A stretch of DNA of 64,000 nt, taken from Pseudocoprococcus catus. Lineage in GTDB: Bacteria > Bacillota > Clostridia > Lachnospirales > Lachnospiraceae. The stretch is from the NCBI RefSeq assembly GCF_902381825.1, contig NZ_LR698973.1, positions 1,447,358 through 1,511,357 on the forward strand, in the 5' to 3' direction. Below are positions 1 through 8,593 of this stretch, piece by piece; position 1 is the stretch's first letter, and each line of letters opens with the position of its first letter. A program made the position numbers and the translations under genes. The notes under the pieces are model-generated. The model was not told where the DNA came from, did no database searches, and saw only the letters and a program-made list of their open reading frames with translations.

Positions 1-59
1 ATATTATTTATTTTTCTGTATGATCAGCTGATTTTCTTATGATTTATTTTAGCCGTGCG

Positions 60-593
60 CTACATTTCCTGCCACAAAATCACATGCGATCTATCTCCTT
101 TTTCACGCATCGCTTTCAGATCGATCAGACGCTGATTCCTGCTGCCCCTGTATAAAAGTTCCAAATCACGTTCAACAATCAGAAATGGGCCATCCACCAG
201 AACATCCACTACATTGAGTAATGCGGTCACATCCGGCTCTGTCTCTGCTCTTTTCAAAAGCTGCTCATACGTATAACCACTGTAACACATTAGATGCATG
301 CCTGCCTTCTTTATCTGCTGACCAAGAATCGCCAGCGGCCCCGGCTGGCAGAAAGGCTCTCCGCCTGAAAAAGTTACCCCGTACAACAGTGGATTCTCCT
401 TGATCTCTGACATGAGTTGACCAAGGGTTACACGCTTGTTCTCTTCAAAACTGTGTGTCTGCGGATTGTGGCATTCCGGACATCCATGCGGACATCCCTG
501 CACAAATATAGTATACCGCAGGCCCGGCCCATCCACAATAGAATCATCCACAATTCCGCTGATATTGAGTGTTTCGGCTTCCCAGTTGTCCAT
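60..593 (-). CDS. nrdG: Anaerobic ribonucleotide reductase activating protein
   Basis: A 177-residue radical-SAM activase that uses S-adenosylmethionine and a [4Fe-4S] cluster to install the glycyl radical on class III ribonucleotide reductase. The cluster motif C-x3-C-x2-C is visible as GCPHGCPECH near residue 35, followed by the TFSGGEPF motif typical of the family. Length is normal. An AGGAG Shine-Dalgarno precedes the ATG. The gene lies about 210 bp downstream of the nrdD C-terminal ORF on the same strand, but a hairpin terminator (702-740) separates them, so it may rely on read-through or its own promoter. The function is secure from motif and neighbourhood. Confidence 0.95.
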   Translation of the reverse strand: MDNWEAETLNISGIVDDSIVDGPGLRYTIFVQGCPHGCPECHNPQTHSFEENKRVTLGQLMSEIKENPLLYGVTFSGGEPFCQPGPLAILGQQIKKAGMHLMCYSGYTYEQLLKRAETEPDVTALLNVVDVLVDGPFLIVERDLELLYRGSRNQRLIDLKAMREKGDRSHVILWQEM

Positions 594-701
594 TTTTCTT
601 CTCCTGTTTCTATGTTGACGATAATTTTGAAACCTCCATAGTTCTCGCTACAGTTTTTTATGTCTCAAAATTATCTGTCTTTCTATACAATCTCTGATAC
701 C

Positions 702-740
702 AGAAAAATCGGCCGCTACCGGGCAGCCGATTTTTCTTTT
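702..740 (-). terminator. Hairpin terminator between nrdD and nrdG
   Basis: Inverted repeat of about 11 bp (arms GAAAAATCGGC and GCCGATTTTTC) with T-runs on both sides, so it could act in either direction. It sits between the nrdD glycyl-radical ORF and nrdG and would attenuate nrdG expression relative to nrdD. Confidence 0.7.
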
Positions 741-806
741 GTGTAGGTTATATTTTAGCCAAGTATATGTCTAGCACTATCACTTAACTAATAGTTTATA
801 TGTTCC

Positions 807-983
807 TTAGTTCAGGCCATGTTTTACGCGGTCGTGTTCTTCTGCACGTTTTGCGTCGTTGAATCGGTCTGTTGTACCTACAAGGTAACCTGTGATTCGA
901 CGGATTCTTTCAAATTTCACGCCTTCACCTACTACTGCACTATTTGCTGCTGCATCCGCATTCCTGAGTTCTTCTCCAGTCAT
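807..983 (-). CDS. Separately encoded glycyl-radical C-terminus of NrdD
   Basis: A 58-residue ORF carrying the part of class III ribonucleotide reductase normally at the extreme C-terminus: FERIRRITGYLVGT, with the radical glycine predicted at residue 32, then DRFNDAKRAEEHDRVKH. It is in the +1 frame relative to nrdD and overlaps its end by 44 nt. It has its own start signal: AGGAGGA 7 nt before the ATG at 983. The small ORF therefore looks translated as a separate polypeptide by coupling. Alternatives are programmed +1 frameshifting or a mutation or assembly indel. The family identity is clear; how it is joined to NrdD is inference. Confidence 0.8.
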   Translation of the reverse strand: MTGEELRNADAAANSAVVGEGVKFERIRRITGYLVGTTDRFNDAKRAEEHDRVKHGLN

Positions 984-3270
984 GTTCAATTCCTCCTGCC
1001 ATAATTTCTTCATCCGTGTACACCGGTACATTCGGATATTTCTTTCTGAGTTCCTTAAGGAAAGCCAGGCTGACCGGTTCTCCTTCTTTACGTCCGCATC
1101 GCGGACAGATATCATCTATAACGCCTGTGTATCCACACACCGGATCACGGTCTACCGGATGGTTCACGGAACCATAACCGATGCCTTGCTCCTTCATGTA
1201 TCGGATCACAGATTCAAATGCCTTCAGGTTCTTACATGTGTCACCGTCCAACTCGACATAGCTGATATGTCCCGCATTGGTCAGTGCATGATAAGGTGCC
1301 TCCAGCTGAATTTTCTTATAAGCCTTAATCGGATAATAAACAGGCACATGGAATGAGTTAGTATAGTACTCTCTGTCTGTTACGCCCGGAATCTTGCCGT
1401 ATTTCTTCTGATCAATCCGGACAAAACGACCGCTTAAACCTTCTGCAGGTGTTGCCAGCAATGTAAAGTTCAGGCCTGTCTTCCGGGATTCTTCATCCAT
1501 ACGATTGCGCATATGACCGATGATCTCAAGTCCCAGCTTCTGGGATGCTTCTGATTCACCATGATGCTTGCCTGTCAGTGCCTTCAATGTCTCTGCCAGA
1601 CCAATGAATCCGACGCTCAATGTACCATGCTTCAGAACCTCTGCTACACTGTCATCCATATCCAGATGTTCTGAATCAATCCAGATACCCTGTCCCATCA
1701 GGAACGGATAGTTTCTGACAACCTTGGAACACTGAATCTTGAAACGGTGCATCAGCTGACGGATAACAAGATCTATCATATCATCCAATGACTTGAAAAA
1801 CTTGTCAATGTCGCCATGGGCTTCGATACCCAGACGTGGCAGGTTAATGGATGTGAAGCTTAAATTGCCTCTGCCGCAGGTTACTTCCTTGGTCGGATCG
1901 TAGACATTGCCCATAACCCTTGTACGGCAACCCATGTAAGCAACTTCTGTATTATAATCACCCGGACGATAATACTGAAGATTAAACGGCGCATCAATAA
2001 AACTGAAGTTTGGGAACAGACGCTGCGCAGAAGTCTTTAAAGCCAACTGGAACAGGTCATAGTTCGGATCACCCGGATTGAAATTCACACCTTCCTTAAC
2101 CTTAAAAATCTGAACCGGGAAGATTGGGGTCTCTCCGCCGCCAAGGCCATCCTCTGTAGCGGTCAACAGATTCCTGATCACCATTCTGGCTTCCTCGGAT
2201 GTATCTGTGCCGTAATTAACAGAGCTGAACGGCACCTGGGCACCGGCACGGGAATTCATAGTATTCAGATTATGGATCAGGGCCTCCATTGCCTGATGGG
2301 TTTGCTTCTCTGTCGTCTTCAACGCTTCAGCAACAGCAAAATCATGTGCCTTCTTCAAATCTTCCTCTGAAATTCCCTCAGGTTTCAGTGCCAGCAAAGC
2401 TTTGCCGTAGGCATCCATATTGGCAATGCGCAGTTCCTCTGTAATCTCGGATTTCGCACGGGCAATGATAGCAGCTGCCTGTCCATCATCAATACCTGCC
2501 TCCAGCCGCATGCTGGCTGCCAGCCATGTATAATATTCCTTGGCATACGTCTTCTTCACGCCGTCTGCCATCGCATAATCAAAGTTCGGAACGCTCTGTC
2601 CGCCATGCATCTCGTTCTGATTGGCCTGGATCGTGATACATGCCAGTGCTGCATAGCTGATAATGGACTGAGGCTCTCTCAGATGCCCATGGCCGGTTGA
2701 AAAGCCATTCTTAAACAGCTTGATCAGGTCAATCTGACAGCAAGTCTCTGTCAGCATATAGAAATCCTTGTCATGGATATGGATATCACCGTTGATATGG
2801 GCTGCTGCGATATCCTTCGGCAAAACATAATTATCAACGAAATACTTCGCACCTTCTGAACCGTATTTCAGCATTGTACCCATGGCCGTATCGCCATCAA
2901 TATTTGCGTTTTCTCGCTTGATATCTTCATCCATGGCACTGGAATAGGTCAGCTTGGAATAAATATCCATCAGATCGGATTCCGTCTGACGGATCTTCGT
3001 GTGCTCAGCACGATAGAGAATGTATGCCTTGGCAGTCTTCGCATAATCAAAACGGATCAACGTCTCCTCCACAACATCCTGTACATGCTCAACTGTGACA
3101 ACTTCATCCGGGTTCAGCTGACTGCACACTTTCTGTGTCAGGTAAGACAGATCAGCCGGTTCCATCACCTCATCTTCAACTGCCATATTGGCTCTGCTGA
3201 TAGCATTCAGAATCTTCACTGAATCAAACGCCACCATCTGGCCATTTCTTTTTTGTATCTTCTCTATCAT
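940..3270 (-). CDS. nrdD: Anaerobic ribonucleoside-triphosphate reductase, large part (lacks glycyl-radical tail)
   Basis: A 776-residue class III ribonucleotide reductase that makes dNTPs without oxygen. An N-terminal ATP-cone domain (residues 1-95, KRNGQMVAFDSVKI) is followed by the ten-stranded barrel. The zinc-site region near the C-terminus reads VCGYTGVIDDICPRCG. The chain then runs through a further 50 or so residues and stops at QECGCSSK without the RxxGY glycyl-radical motif, which is found in the overlapping +1 frame at 807-983. A GGGAG Shine-Dalgarno supports the start. Transcription probably begins at the consensus promoter 3425-3453, which overlaps a candidate NrdR site. Alone, this chain should be unable to carry the radical. 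Confidence 0.93.
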   Translation of the reverse strand: MIEKIQKRNGQMVAFDSVKILNAISRANMAVEDEVMEPADLSYLTQKVCSQLNPDEVVTVEHVQDVVEETLIRFDYAKTAKAYILYRAEHTKIRQTESDLMDIYSKLTYSSAMDEDIKRENANIDGDTAMGTMLKYGSEGAKYFVDNYVLPKDIAAAHINGDIHIHDKDFYMLTETCCQIDLIKLFKNGFSTGHGHLREPQSIISYAALACITIQANQNEMHGGQSVPNFDYAMADGVKKTYAKEYYTWLAASMRLEAGIDDGQAAAIIARAKSEITEELRIANMDAYGKALLALKPEGISEEDLKKAHDFAVAEALKTTEKQTHQAMEALIHNLNTMNSRAGAQVPFSSVNYGTDTSEEARMVIRNLLTATEDGLGGGETPIFPVQIFKVKEGVNFNPGDPNYDLFQLALKTSAQRLFPNFSFIDAPFNLQYYRPGDYNTEVAYMGCRTRVMGNVYDPTKEVTCGRGNLSFTSINLPRLGIEAHGDIDKFFKSLDDMIDLVIRQLMHRFKIQCSKVVRNYPFLMGQGIWIDSEHLDMDDSVAEVLKHGTLSVGFIGLAETLKALTGKHHGESEASQKLGLEIIGHMRNRMDEESRKTGLNFTLLATPAEGLSGRFVRIDQKKYGKIPGVTDREYYTNSFHVPVYYPIKAYKKIQLEAPYHALTNAGHISYVELDGDTCKNLKAFESVIRYMKEQGIGYGSVNHPVDRDPVCGYTGVIDDICPRCGRKEGEPVSLAFLKELRKKYPNVPVYTDEEIMAGGIEHDWRRTQECGCSSK

Positions 3271-3378
3271 CCGTTTACGCTCCCTCTATAGTCTATTTGC
3301 TATAAGCTATAAGCCTTCAATCGCACATGTTCTGCGCTGTTTTCCGGTCCTAAGACTTTATTTTGAATTTGTTTTATG

Positions 3379-3436
3379 TTCGTATATATGGTGCTTATAA
3401 ATCTTACACGATACAACATTTAGTATTATATTGTGA
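3379..3436 (-). promoter_or_regulatory. Candidate pair of NrdR boxes
   Basis: Two partial matches to the 16-bp NrdR consensus (acaCwAtATaTwGtgt): 3421-3436 (TATATTGTG half-site, overlapping the -10) and 3379-3394 (ATATATGGTG). Their spacing is 42 bp, four helical turns. NrdR boxes normally occur in pairs on the same helix face near nrd promoters. The outer halves are poorly conserved, so this is a tentative call. Confidence 0.4.
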
Positions 3437-3453
3437 TTTCAATAGAATGTCAA
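3425..3453 (-). promoter_or_regulatory. Consensus sigma-A-type promoter of nrdD
   Basis: On the minus strand, TTGACA (3453-3448) and TATAAT (3430-3425) are separated by exactly 17 bp, a perfect vegetative promoter about 150 bp upstream of the nrdD start. Confidence 0.75.
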
Positions 3454-3514
3454 TGCTATTGACAGTGTTTTATAATTTCATACTTCATACTGTATACAGT
3501 TGTTCCTGTTCCAC

Positions 3515-4177
3515 TTACCGATTCAGTATCTCCCATATATCCGACGGCTGATCTGCAATCGCTACAGGATCGTATGATGCCAGTAATTCACGCTCTCTGA
3601 ATCCCCAGCTCACCAGTATACAGTCCATTCCTGCATTGCGGGCTGTCGCAGCATCCACCTCAGAATCTCCGATGTACACAGCATGTTCAACGGTGGAACC
3701 CAGACGCTCCAAGGCTGTAAAAACAGTGTCCGGCGCAGGTTTCTTCCTGATCCCGGCAGCCTCATTCTCACCAATAGATACCGGAAGCAGCTCTCCGAAA
3801 TAACATCTGCTGAGCTGACATACGGCGTCATGAAACTTGTTGGACACAATGGCCATCTTGAAGTGTTCTGCCTGCAGCTGCTTCAAAAGTTCAGGTATTC
3901 CGTCATAGGCACGTGTTTTCACCTCTGAATGTGCGGCATAGTAGGCTTTAAACCACTCATAGATTGCCTGAAAATCCTTTGCTTCCTTTCCTTCCGGCAC
4001 TGCCCGGTCCATCAGATTCAGCACGCCGTTGCCGACAAACTGACGGACTTCATCTAATGTCCGCTCCGGTCTTCCAAAATGCTTCAGCGCCGCATTGACA
4101 CCATCTGCCAGATCCTCCAGCGTATTTAACAGTGTTCCATCCAGGTCAAAAATAACCGTATCATATCGTCTGCTCAT
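3515..4177 (-). CDS. HAD-family phosphatase, phosphoglycolate phosphatase-like
   Basis: A 220-residue haloacid dehalogenase-superfamily hydrolase. Motif I DLDGTLLNT (residues 11-19) supplies the nucleophile and acid aspartates; a helical cap follows (residues 20-85); motif II is IVSN, the motif III lysine is in RKKPAPD, and motif IV is YIGDSEVDAATA. The layout matches Gph/PpaX enzymes, but the natural substrate cannot be read from sequence. A GGAGG Shine-Dalgarno precedes the ATG. It is probably monocistronic, ending 244 bp before the nrdD start. Confidence 0.85.
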   Translation of the reverse strand: MSRRYDTVIFDLDGTLLNTLEDLADGVNAALKHFGRPERTLDEVRQFVGNGVLNLMDRAVPEGKEAKDFQAIYEWFKAYYAAHSEVKTRAYDGIPELLKQLQAEHFKMAIVSNKFHDAVCQLSRCYFGELLPVSIGENEAAGIRKKPAPDTVFTALERLGSTVEHAVYIGDSEVDAATARNAGMDCILVSWGFRERELLASYDPVAIADQPSDIWEILNR

Positions 4178-4386
4178 TTTTACCTCCGTTGTACCGAAAA
4201 ATTTCCGTAATGCCTATTATACACCTTTTTATTTTCCCTGCACAGTATTTTTTGCTCAATACTTTGCCATTTACTGGTAGAACCAGTTTGTTCCTTTTAT
4301 ACATATTTCTTTTCAAAATGTCGTTTTTATTTGGTCATCCTTCTTCCGAATCTCTTTTCTTATCTGCTCCTTTGCCAATATGCCTC

Positions 4387-4414
4387 TTGATTTTTGAAAA
4401 AAACGCTGTATAGT
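4387..4414 (+). promoter_or_regulatory. Probable promoter of the ProX-like gene
   Basis: TTGATT and TATAGT with a 16-bp spacer, about 55 bp upstream of the ATG at 4468. The rest of the 290-bp gap back to the HAD gene is AT-rich and shows no other feature. Confidence 0.5.
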
Positions 4415-4467
4415 AATATCCATGATATAGATTAATACATTTTAATAGGAAGAAAGAGGCGATTTAA

Positions 4468-5019
4468 ATGACTGACAGAAAACATATAGATCCTACAATT
4501 TATACCACACGTCCTACGGATGAGCGTCTCGAGAAAGAAAACCGCGTTTACGACCTTCTTGAAGAATTGAACATACCTTTTATCCGCATTGACCACGACG
4601 CTATGAACACCATTGATGAATGCCAGGATGTTGACAAGTTCCTGGGTGTCGAGATTTGCAAGAACCTGTTTCTCTGTAATTCACAGAAGACAAAGTTCTA
4701 CCTTCTGATGATGCCGGGGCACAAGAAATTCGTCACACGGGATTTCTGCAAACAGATCAATTCATCCAGATTATCCTTTGCTCCGCCGGAATATATGGAA
4801 ACCTATCTTGACCTGACCCCGGGCTCTGCAAGTATTCTCGGACTGATGAATGATCACGAGCACCATGTTCAGCTTGTCATGGATCAGGAAGTTGTTGATC
4901 AGCCATTGATCGGATGCCACCCATGCATCAACACCTCCAGCCTGACATTGTCCACCAACGACGTTCTGAACAAGTTTCTGCCATATACAAACCACGACGT
5001 TCTTTATGTCAATCTCTAA
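4468..5019 (+). CDS. ProX/YbaK-family aminoacyl-tRNA deacylase (prolyl-tRNA synthetase-associated domain)
   Basis: A 183-residue free-standing editing-domain protein. Family members hydrolyse mischarged tRNAPro (Ala- or Cys-tRNAPro) in trans, complementing prolyl-tRNA synthetase. Family features include the conserved lysine in GVEICKNLFL (about residue 65), the core around FYLLMMPGHKKF, and the LTPGSASILGLMND segment with the glycine-rich loop. Length agrees with PrdX/ProXp-ala proteins. AAAGAGG precedes the ATG. It is a single plus-strand gene bounded by a terminator at 5061. The exact mischarged substrate is not determinable here. Confidence 0.88.
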   Translation: MTDRKHIDPTIYTTRPTDERLEKENRVYDLLEELNIPFIRIDHDAMNTIDECQDVDKFLGVEICKNLFLCNSQKTKFYLLMMPGHKKFVTRDFCKQINSSRLSFAPPEYMETYLDLTPGSASILGLMNDHEHHVQLVMDQEVVDQPLIGCHPCINTSSLTLSTNDVLNKFLPYTNHDVLYVNL

Positions 5020-5060
5020 GTATATTGTTTATGCACACTGCATAATTCCGATATGTACGT

Positions 5061-5115
5061 CAAAAGACTGCCGATATGATGAACCATCTACATCATCATA
5101 TGGACAGTCTTTTCT
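5061..5115. terminator. Bidirectional terminator between convergent genes
   Basis: Interrupted inverted repeat: AAAAGACTG/CAGTCTTTT outer arms enclosing ATGATG/CATCAT inner arms, between the ProX-like gene (+) and DUF6472 gene (-). T-runs are present on both strands. Confidence 0.7.
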
Positions 5116-5142
5116 TTAAAGCGATCTTCATTCCCTGTACTG

Positions 5143-5343
5143 CTACATCTGCTTGCGCACGATCTTGTACTCATCCCCCATCTGAAAATACGGGCAGTTA
5201 TAGTAGGTATCCTGCATGAAATGGGCCATCTCATCCTCATCCAGATCCACTTCACAGGTATAGCACTCATAATCTTCATCATAGGTATAATTCATACATA
5301 TATCGCAGCTTGAGATTCTTTTCTTTTCTGTTTTCTTGTTCAT
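5143..5343 (-). CDS. DUF6472 family small cysteine-rich protein
   Basis: A 66-residue acidic protein with a basic N-terminus and regularly placed cysteines (CDICMNY, YECYTCEVDLDEDE, YNCPYF), suggesting a small metal-binding fold. The pattern matches the uncharacterised DUF6472 family known to me from Lachnospiraceae. Two adjacent ATG codons exist (5346 and 5343); the second is better spaced from the GGGAG Shine-Dalgarno. It is divergent from yitT. The function is unknown. Confidence 0.8.
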   Translation of the reverse strand: MNKKTEKKRISSCDICMNYTYDEDYECYTCEVDLDEDEMAHFMQDTYYNCPYFQMGDEYKIVRKQM

Positions 5344-5560
5344 CATCCGTCTCCCTCAAAAATAATATTTACATTTGTGCTATTTTGGTGTAAACTAAAT
5401 CCATTAATGACTATTACTTGTTTAAAAGAAGGTTTTTCCATGTGTCTATTATACCACGCATTCAGACAACGGAATATTTTTTATCGCTATATTTATTGAA
5501 GGAAGATGGATTTTATTCATCTTCCTTTTTTGTTTTATCACAGCAAAGGAGTAACACAGC

Positions 5561-6427
5561 ATGCAAAAGAACATCCAAAAAACCCTTCATAATTTTTTGA
5601 TTATTTCCCTTGGCAATCTGATTTATACTGTCGCTGTTACCTTTTTTATTCTTCCGAATAATCTGATTACCGGCGGCACAACAGGACTGGCTCTTTTCGG
5701 TCAATATATGTTCCATATACCGATCACAGCCTTTGCCTATGTCTTCAATATTGCCATGTTCCTTCTCGGCGCCTGGGTCCTCGGCAAAGCATTTGCTCTG
5801 ACAACGATCCTCAGTACATTTGAGTATCCGTTTTTCTTAAGTATTCTGCAGCTGCTGGCCAACCGTGTAGGTCCCCTGACAGACGACAGGATGCTTGCCA
5901 CTCTTTTCGCCGGTGTCGGTATAGGTATCGGGCTCGGACTCGTTATTCAGGCCGGTGCCTCCACAGGCGGCATGGATATTCCGCCCCTTGTCATCGAGAA
6001 GAAACTCGGTTTCCCGGTTTCCGTCAGCCTGTATTTATTTGATTTCGGCATACTGATCCTGCAGATTTTCATTTCAGACAGAGAGCAGGTACTCTACGGC
6101 ATTCTGCTGGTTGTTCTTTATACCGTTATCCTGGATCGGCTGCTCATCAACGGCAAACGTCAGATTCAGCTGAAAATCATCAGTCCCGAGTATCATCAGA
6201 TCAACAGGCGAATCCAGACAGATTTGGATCGCGGAACAACCCTTCTTGCCATTAAGGGCGGTTATACCAGTCAGTCAACTTATGCTATACTGACGGTTGT
6301 CTCACCACGTGAACTTTTTAAGCTTCAGGAGCTGATCCGCGCCATCGACCCCAACGCCTTCATTACCATCAATGAAGTCCGGGAAGTACGCGGCCGTGGT
6401 TTCTCTCTGCAGAAAGAATATCATTAA
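5561..6427 (+). CDS. YitT family membrane protein
   Basis: A 288-residue integral membrane protein. Five or six hydrophobic segments occupy residues 10-190, and the soluble C-terminal DUF2179 domain (about 210-280) contains the GGYT and ITINEVREVRGRGF motifs. Conserved NLITGGTTGLAL and ASTGGMDI segments mark the YitT/YpjC/YqfU family. Its transport or signalling role is unknown. AAAGGAG precedes the ATG. It is a single gene closed by a strong terminator at 6462-6499. Confidence 0.9.
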   Translation: MQKNIQKTLHNFLIISLGNLIYTVAVTFFILPNNLITGGTTGLALFGQYMFHIPITAFAYVFNIAMFLLGAWVLGKAFALTTILSTFEYPFFLSILQLLANRVGPLTDDRMLATLFAGVGIGIGLGLVIQAGASTGGMDIPPLVIEKKLGFPVSVSLYLFDFGILILQIFISDREQVLYGILLVVLYTVILDRLLINGKRQIQLKIISPEYHQINRRIQTDLDRGTTLLAIKGGYTSQSTYAILTVVSPRELFKLQELIRAIDPNAFITINEVREVRGRGFSLQKEYH

Positions 6428-6461
6428 CGGACAGCAAAATACTTCCGACTGTTCGAAACAT

Positions 6462-6499
6462 ACAAAAGGCATTTCCCATTGAAGAGAAATGCCTTTTGT
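6462..6499. terminator. Bidirectional hairpin terminator
   Basis: Perfect 14-bp inverted repeat (ACAAAAGGCATTTC / GAAATGCCTTTTGT) with a 10-nt loop between convergent yitT (+) and the activase gene (-). Confidence 0.85.
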
Positions 6500-6547
6500 T
6501 ATGCTAAAATGTGCCTGCAAGTCTTATATGTCCTAAACCCCGATCAT

Positions 6548-7519
6548 CTATTTGACGCCAGTACGGGTACCGGCTTTAAGCGCACCTTTATCGCATCGGT
6601 TGCCCCATGAATCGATCAGCATGTCATCTCTGTATACACAGATGATCTCACAATTGTTCGGGCAGCGTCCGCAGTTGATCTCTCTTGTCTTAAATACCAT
6701 ATCTTCAACGGAGAAATCAAAGACTTTCTTCTTATTGCCCTTTCCGGCCAAAATCGCAATACCGAGGGCACCCATGAGATGTCCGTTCTCATCCACGATG
6801 ATATCACAGCCTAATGCCTTCTTAAAAGCCTCCACAACACCGATATTCTTGCTCACACCGCCCTGGAATACAACTGGTGAAACAATCTTCTTGCCTTTGC
6901 CCACATTATTCAGATAGTTGTTGACAACAGAACGGCAGAGACCGGCAATAATGTCCTCTTTGGTATGGCCCATCTGGATCTTATGCACCAGATCTGATTC
7001 CGCAAAAACCGTACATCTTGCCGCCAACTGCGTAGGGTGTTTGGATGTCAGGGCAATCTTGCCGAAATCTTCGACTTCCACGCCCAGACGCTTTGCCTGG
7101 CTTGAAAGGAAAGAACCTGTTCCGGCTGCACACAACGTATTCATCGCATAATCCACAGCAACGCCGTTTTCCACAAGGATAATCTTGGAATCCTGTCCGC
7201 CGATCTCAAGAATCGTCCGTACATCCGGATAAAGTGTAGTTGTTCCCACTGCATGGGCCGTGATCTCATTCTTCACCATGGTTGCGCCCAGCATGGCACC
7301 TACCAGCTTTCTGGCACTGCCTGTCGTACCTGTTGCCACGATCTGATATTTCTCTTTGTCAAACTGCTTCTCCAGAAGCTCGATCAGTTTTCTCGCTGCG
7401 CCCATCGGGTCGCCTTCTGTCCAAATATATTCACTGGCCAGAATCTTGTAATTTTTATCTATAATGACACCTTTAGTCGAAATCGAACCTATATCAACAC
7501 CAAGATATGCCTCTTCCAT
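6548..7519 (-). CDS. Acyl-CoA dehydratase activase (BadF/BcrA/HgdC-type ATPase)
   Basis: A 323-residue ASKHA-fold ATPase that in known systems binds one [4Fe-4S] cluster per dimer and drives a low-potential electron into a partner dehydratase or double-cubane protein at the cost of ATP. It shows GVDIGSISTKG (phosphate 1), ATGTTGSARKL, GGQDSKII and LGIAILAG. The bridging cluster cysteines are seen in TLCAAGTGSF and AARCTVFAESD. Beyond the classic HgdC length there is a C-terminal cysteine cluster, NCGRCPNNCEIICVY...RCDKG, as in the large BadF/DUF2229 proteins. It is last in a three-gene operon, directly abutting the upstream gene. Confidence 0.9.
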   Translation of the reverse strand: MEEAYLGVDIGSISTKGVIIDKNYKILASEYIWTEGDPMGAARKLIELLEKQFDKEKYQIVATGTTGSARKLVGAMLGATMVKNEITAHAVGTTTLYPDVRTILEIGGQDSKIILVENGVAVDYAMNTLCAAGTGSFLSSQAKRLGVEVEDFGKIALTSKHPTQLAARCTVFAESDLVHKIQMGHTKEDIIAGLCRSVVNNYLNNVGKGKKIVSPVVFQGGVSKNIGVVEAFKKALGCDIIVDENGHLMGALGIAILAGKGNKKKVFDFSVEDMVFKTREINCGRCPNNCEIICVYRDDMLIDSWGNRCDKGALKAGTRTGVK

Positions 7520-8593
7520 TTAGACAACCTTCTTTCTCATACTTATCATGTCGTAAAATGCTTCCACACGGGTCTCAAGTCCCGTATCACTTGTCTGTGA
7601 ATCGTAAGTCAGGTATAATACCGGTATCTTATAATCCGCACTGATATTCTGAAGAATCGGCATAACGTCAATCTCCGGTGTACAGCCTGCAGATTTCACA
7701 TGAATGATACCATCAAAGCCATTGACCGCATAATTCTTCGCACACCAGATATTGGCTGTGGATGTCGGTCCCATCTCATACTGACAATATTCGGCAATCT
7801 GAACGCCAAGATTCTTCTGTCCCTTATAGTGCAGATTTCGATTGGTAATATTCATCCAGCGATGCACTTCCACACCCATATCCGCCAGCTTCTGTTCAAG
7901 ATCCAGATTGGAGAAAGGATCCATGATAGTAAAATATTCTCCGACGATACCCACTCTTAAAGGCTGCTCCGGCTTGTCCATCGGAATACGGTTAAATTCA
8001 CGTTTTGCTTCGCGATAGCCTTCCTCCACATCCTTCTTGGACTTCGCCATATTCATCGCCAGATAAAATCTGTCCAACGCTTTCTTATAGTCACCTTTGT
8101 TGAGTTCAAAACCGCAATTTCTGTAGTATTCTGCCTCAATCTCATCGATATATTCCACCATCTTCAGACCCTCTGCAGCGGCCAGTGTAAACTTTGCCAG
8201 ACTCATCTTCGGATTGATCCGGCGCAGCGCCTTCAGATAATCTCTGTTCTTGCCCGTTGTATATTCTGCCAGATTGATCATCTCAAAATTATAGCCGAGA
8301 TCACGGATAATCTGTTCCTGAAGTTCGCCGTAATAACCCAGGCGGCATAATCCCATGGTCATAACCAGGGTATCTGCACCTGCTTCCAGTGCATCGATCA
8401 TACTTCCTAATGTGCTTTTAAAAGGTGCACAGACATAATCCGGGCTGTATCTCGAACCAATCTCCAGTGTCCGCCTTGTCATCTTCGGCGGCATGATAAA
8501 CTGCGCGTCCAGACCGCATTCCACAAAGTAGCGAACCACACTGTCGTAATTAGCTACCATTGGAAATGACACCTTCTTTTTTCCTATGTCCAT
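7520..8593 (-). CDS. 2-hydroxyacyl-CoA dehydratase-family (HgdB/DUF2229-like) protein
   Basis: A 357-residue protein of the dehydratase/double-cubane-cluster superfamily. Candidate cluster cysteines lie in DYVCAPFKSTLGSM, MGLCRLGYYGE and SAGCTPEIDVMP. It has two Rossmann-like lobes with a charged helical linker around residues 150-210. Its ATG overlaps the stop of the upstream gene (TAATG) and its stop abuts the activase, so the three products are probably made together. In the large single-chain homologues, activase and DUF2229 regions are fused; here they are separate. The substrate is unknown: a CoA ester, or a small molecule as for double-cubane proteins. Confidence 0.8.
   Translation of the reverse strand: MDIGKKKVSFPMVANYDSVVRYFVECGLDAQFIMPPKMTRRTLEIGSRYSPDYVCAPFKSTLGSMIDALEAGADTLVMTMGLCRLGYYGELQEQIIRDLGYNFEMINLAEYTTGKNRDYLKALRRINPKMSLAKFTLAAAEGLKMVEYIDEIEAEYYRNCGFELNKGDYKKALDRFYLAMNMAKSKKDVEEGYREAKREFNRIPMDKPEQPLRVGIVGEYFTIMDPFSNLDLEQKLADMGVEVHRWMNITNRNLHYKGQKNLGVQIAEYCQYEMGPTSTANIWCAKNYAVNGFDGIIHVKSAGCTPEIDVMPILQNISADYKIPVLYLTYDSQTSDTGLETRVEAFYDMISMRKKVV

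Noticed and set aside
807-1115. 102-codon version of the NrdD tail ORF starting near 1115
   Set aside because: The first 44 codons overlap nrdD out of frame with no ribosome site; the start at 983 has a well-placed AGGAGGA.
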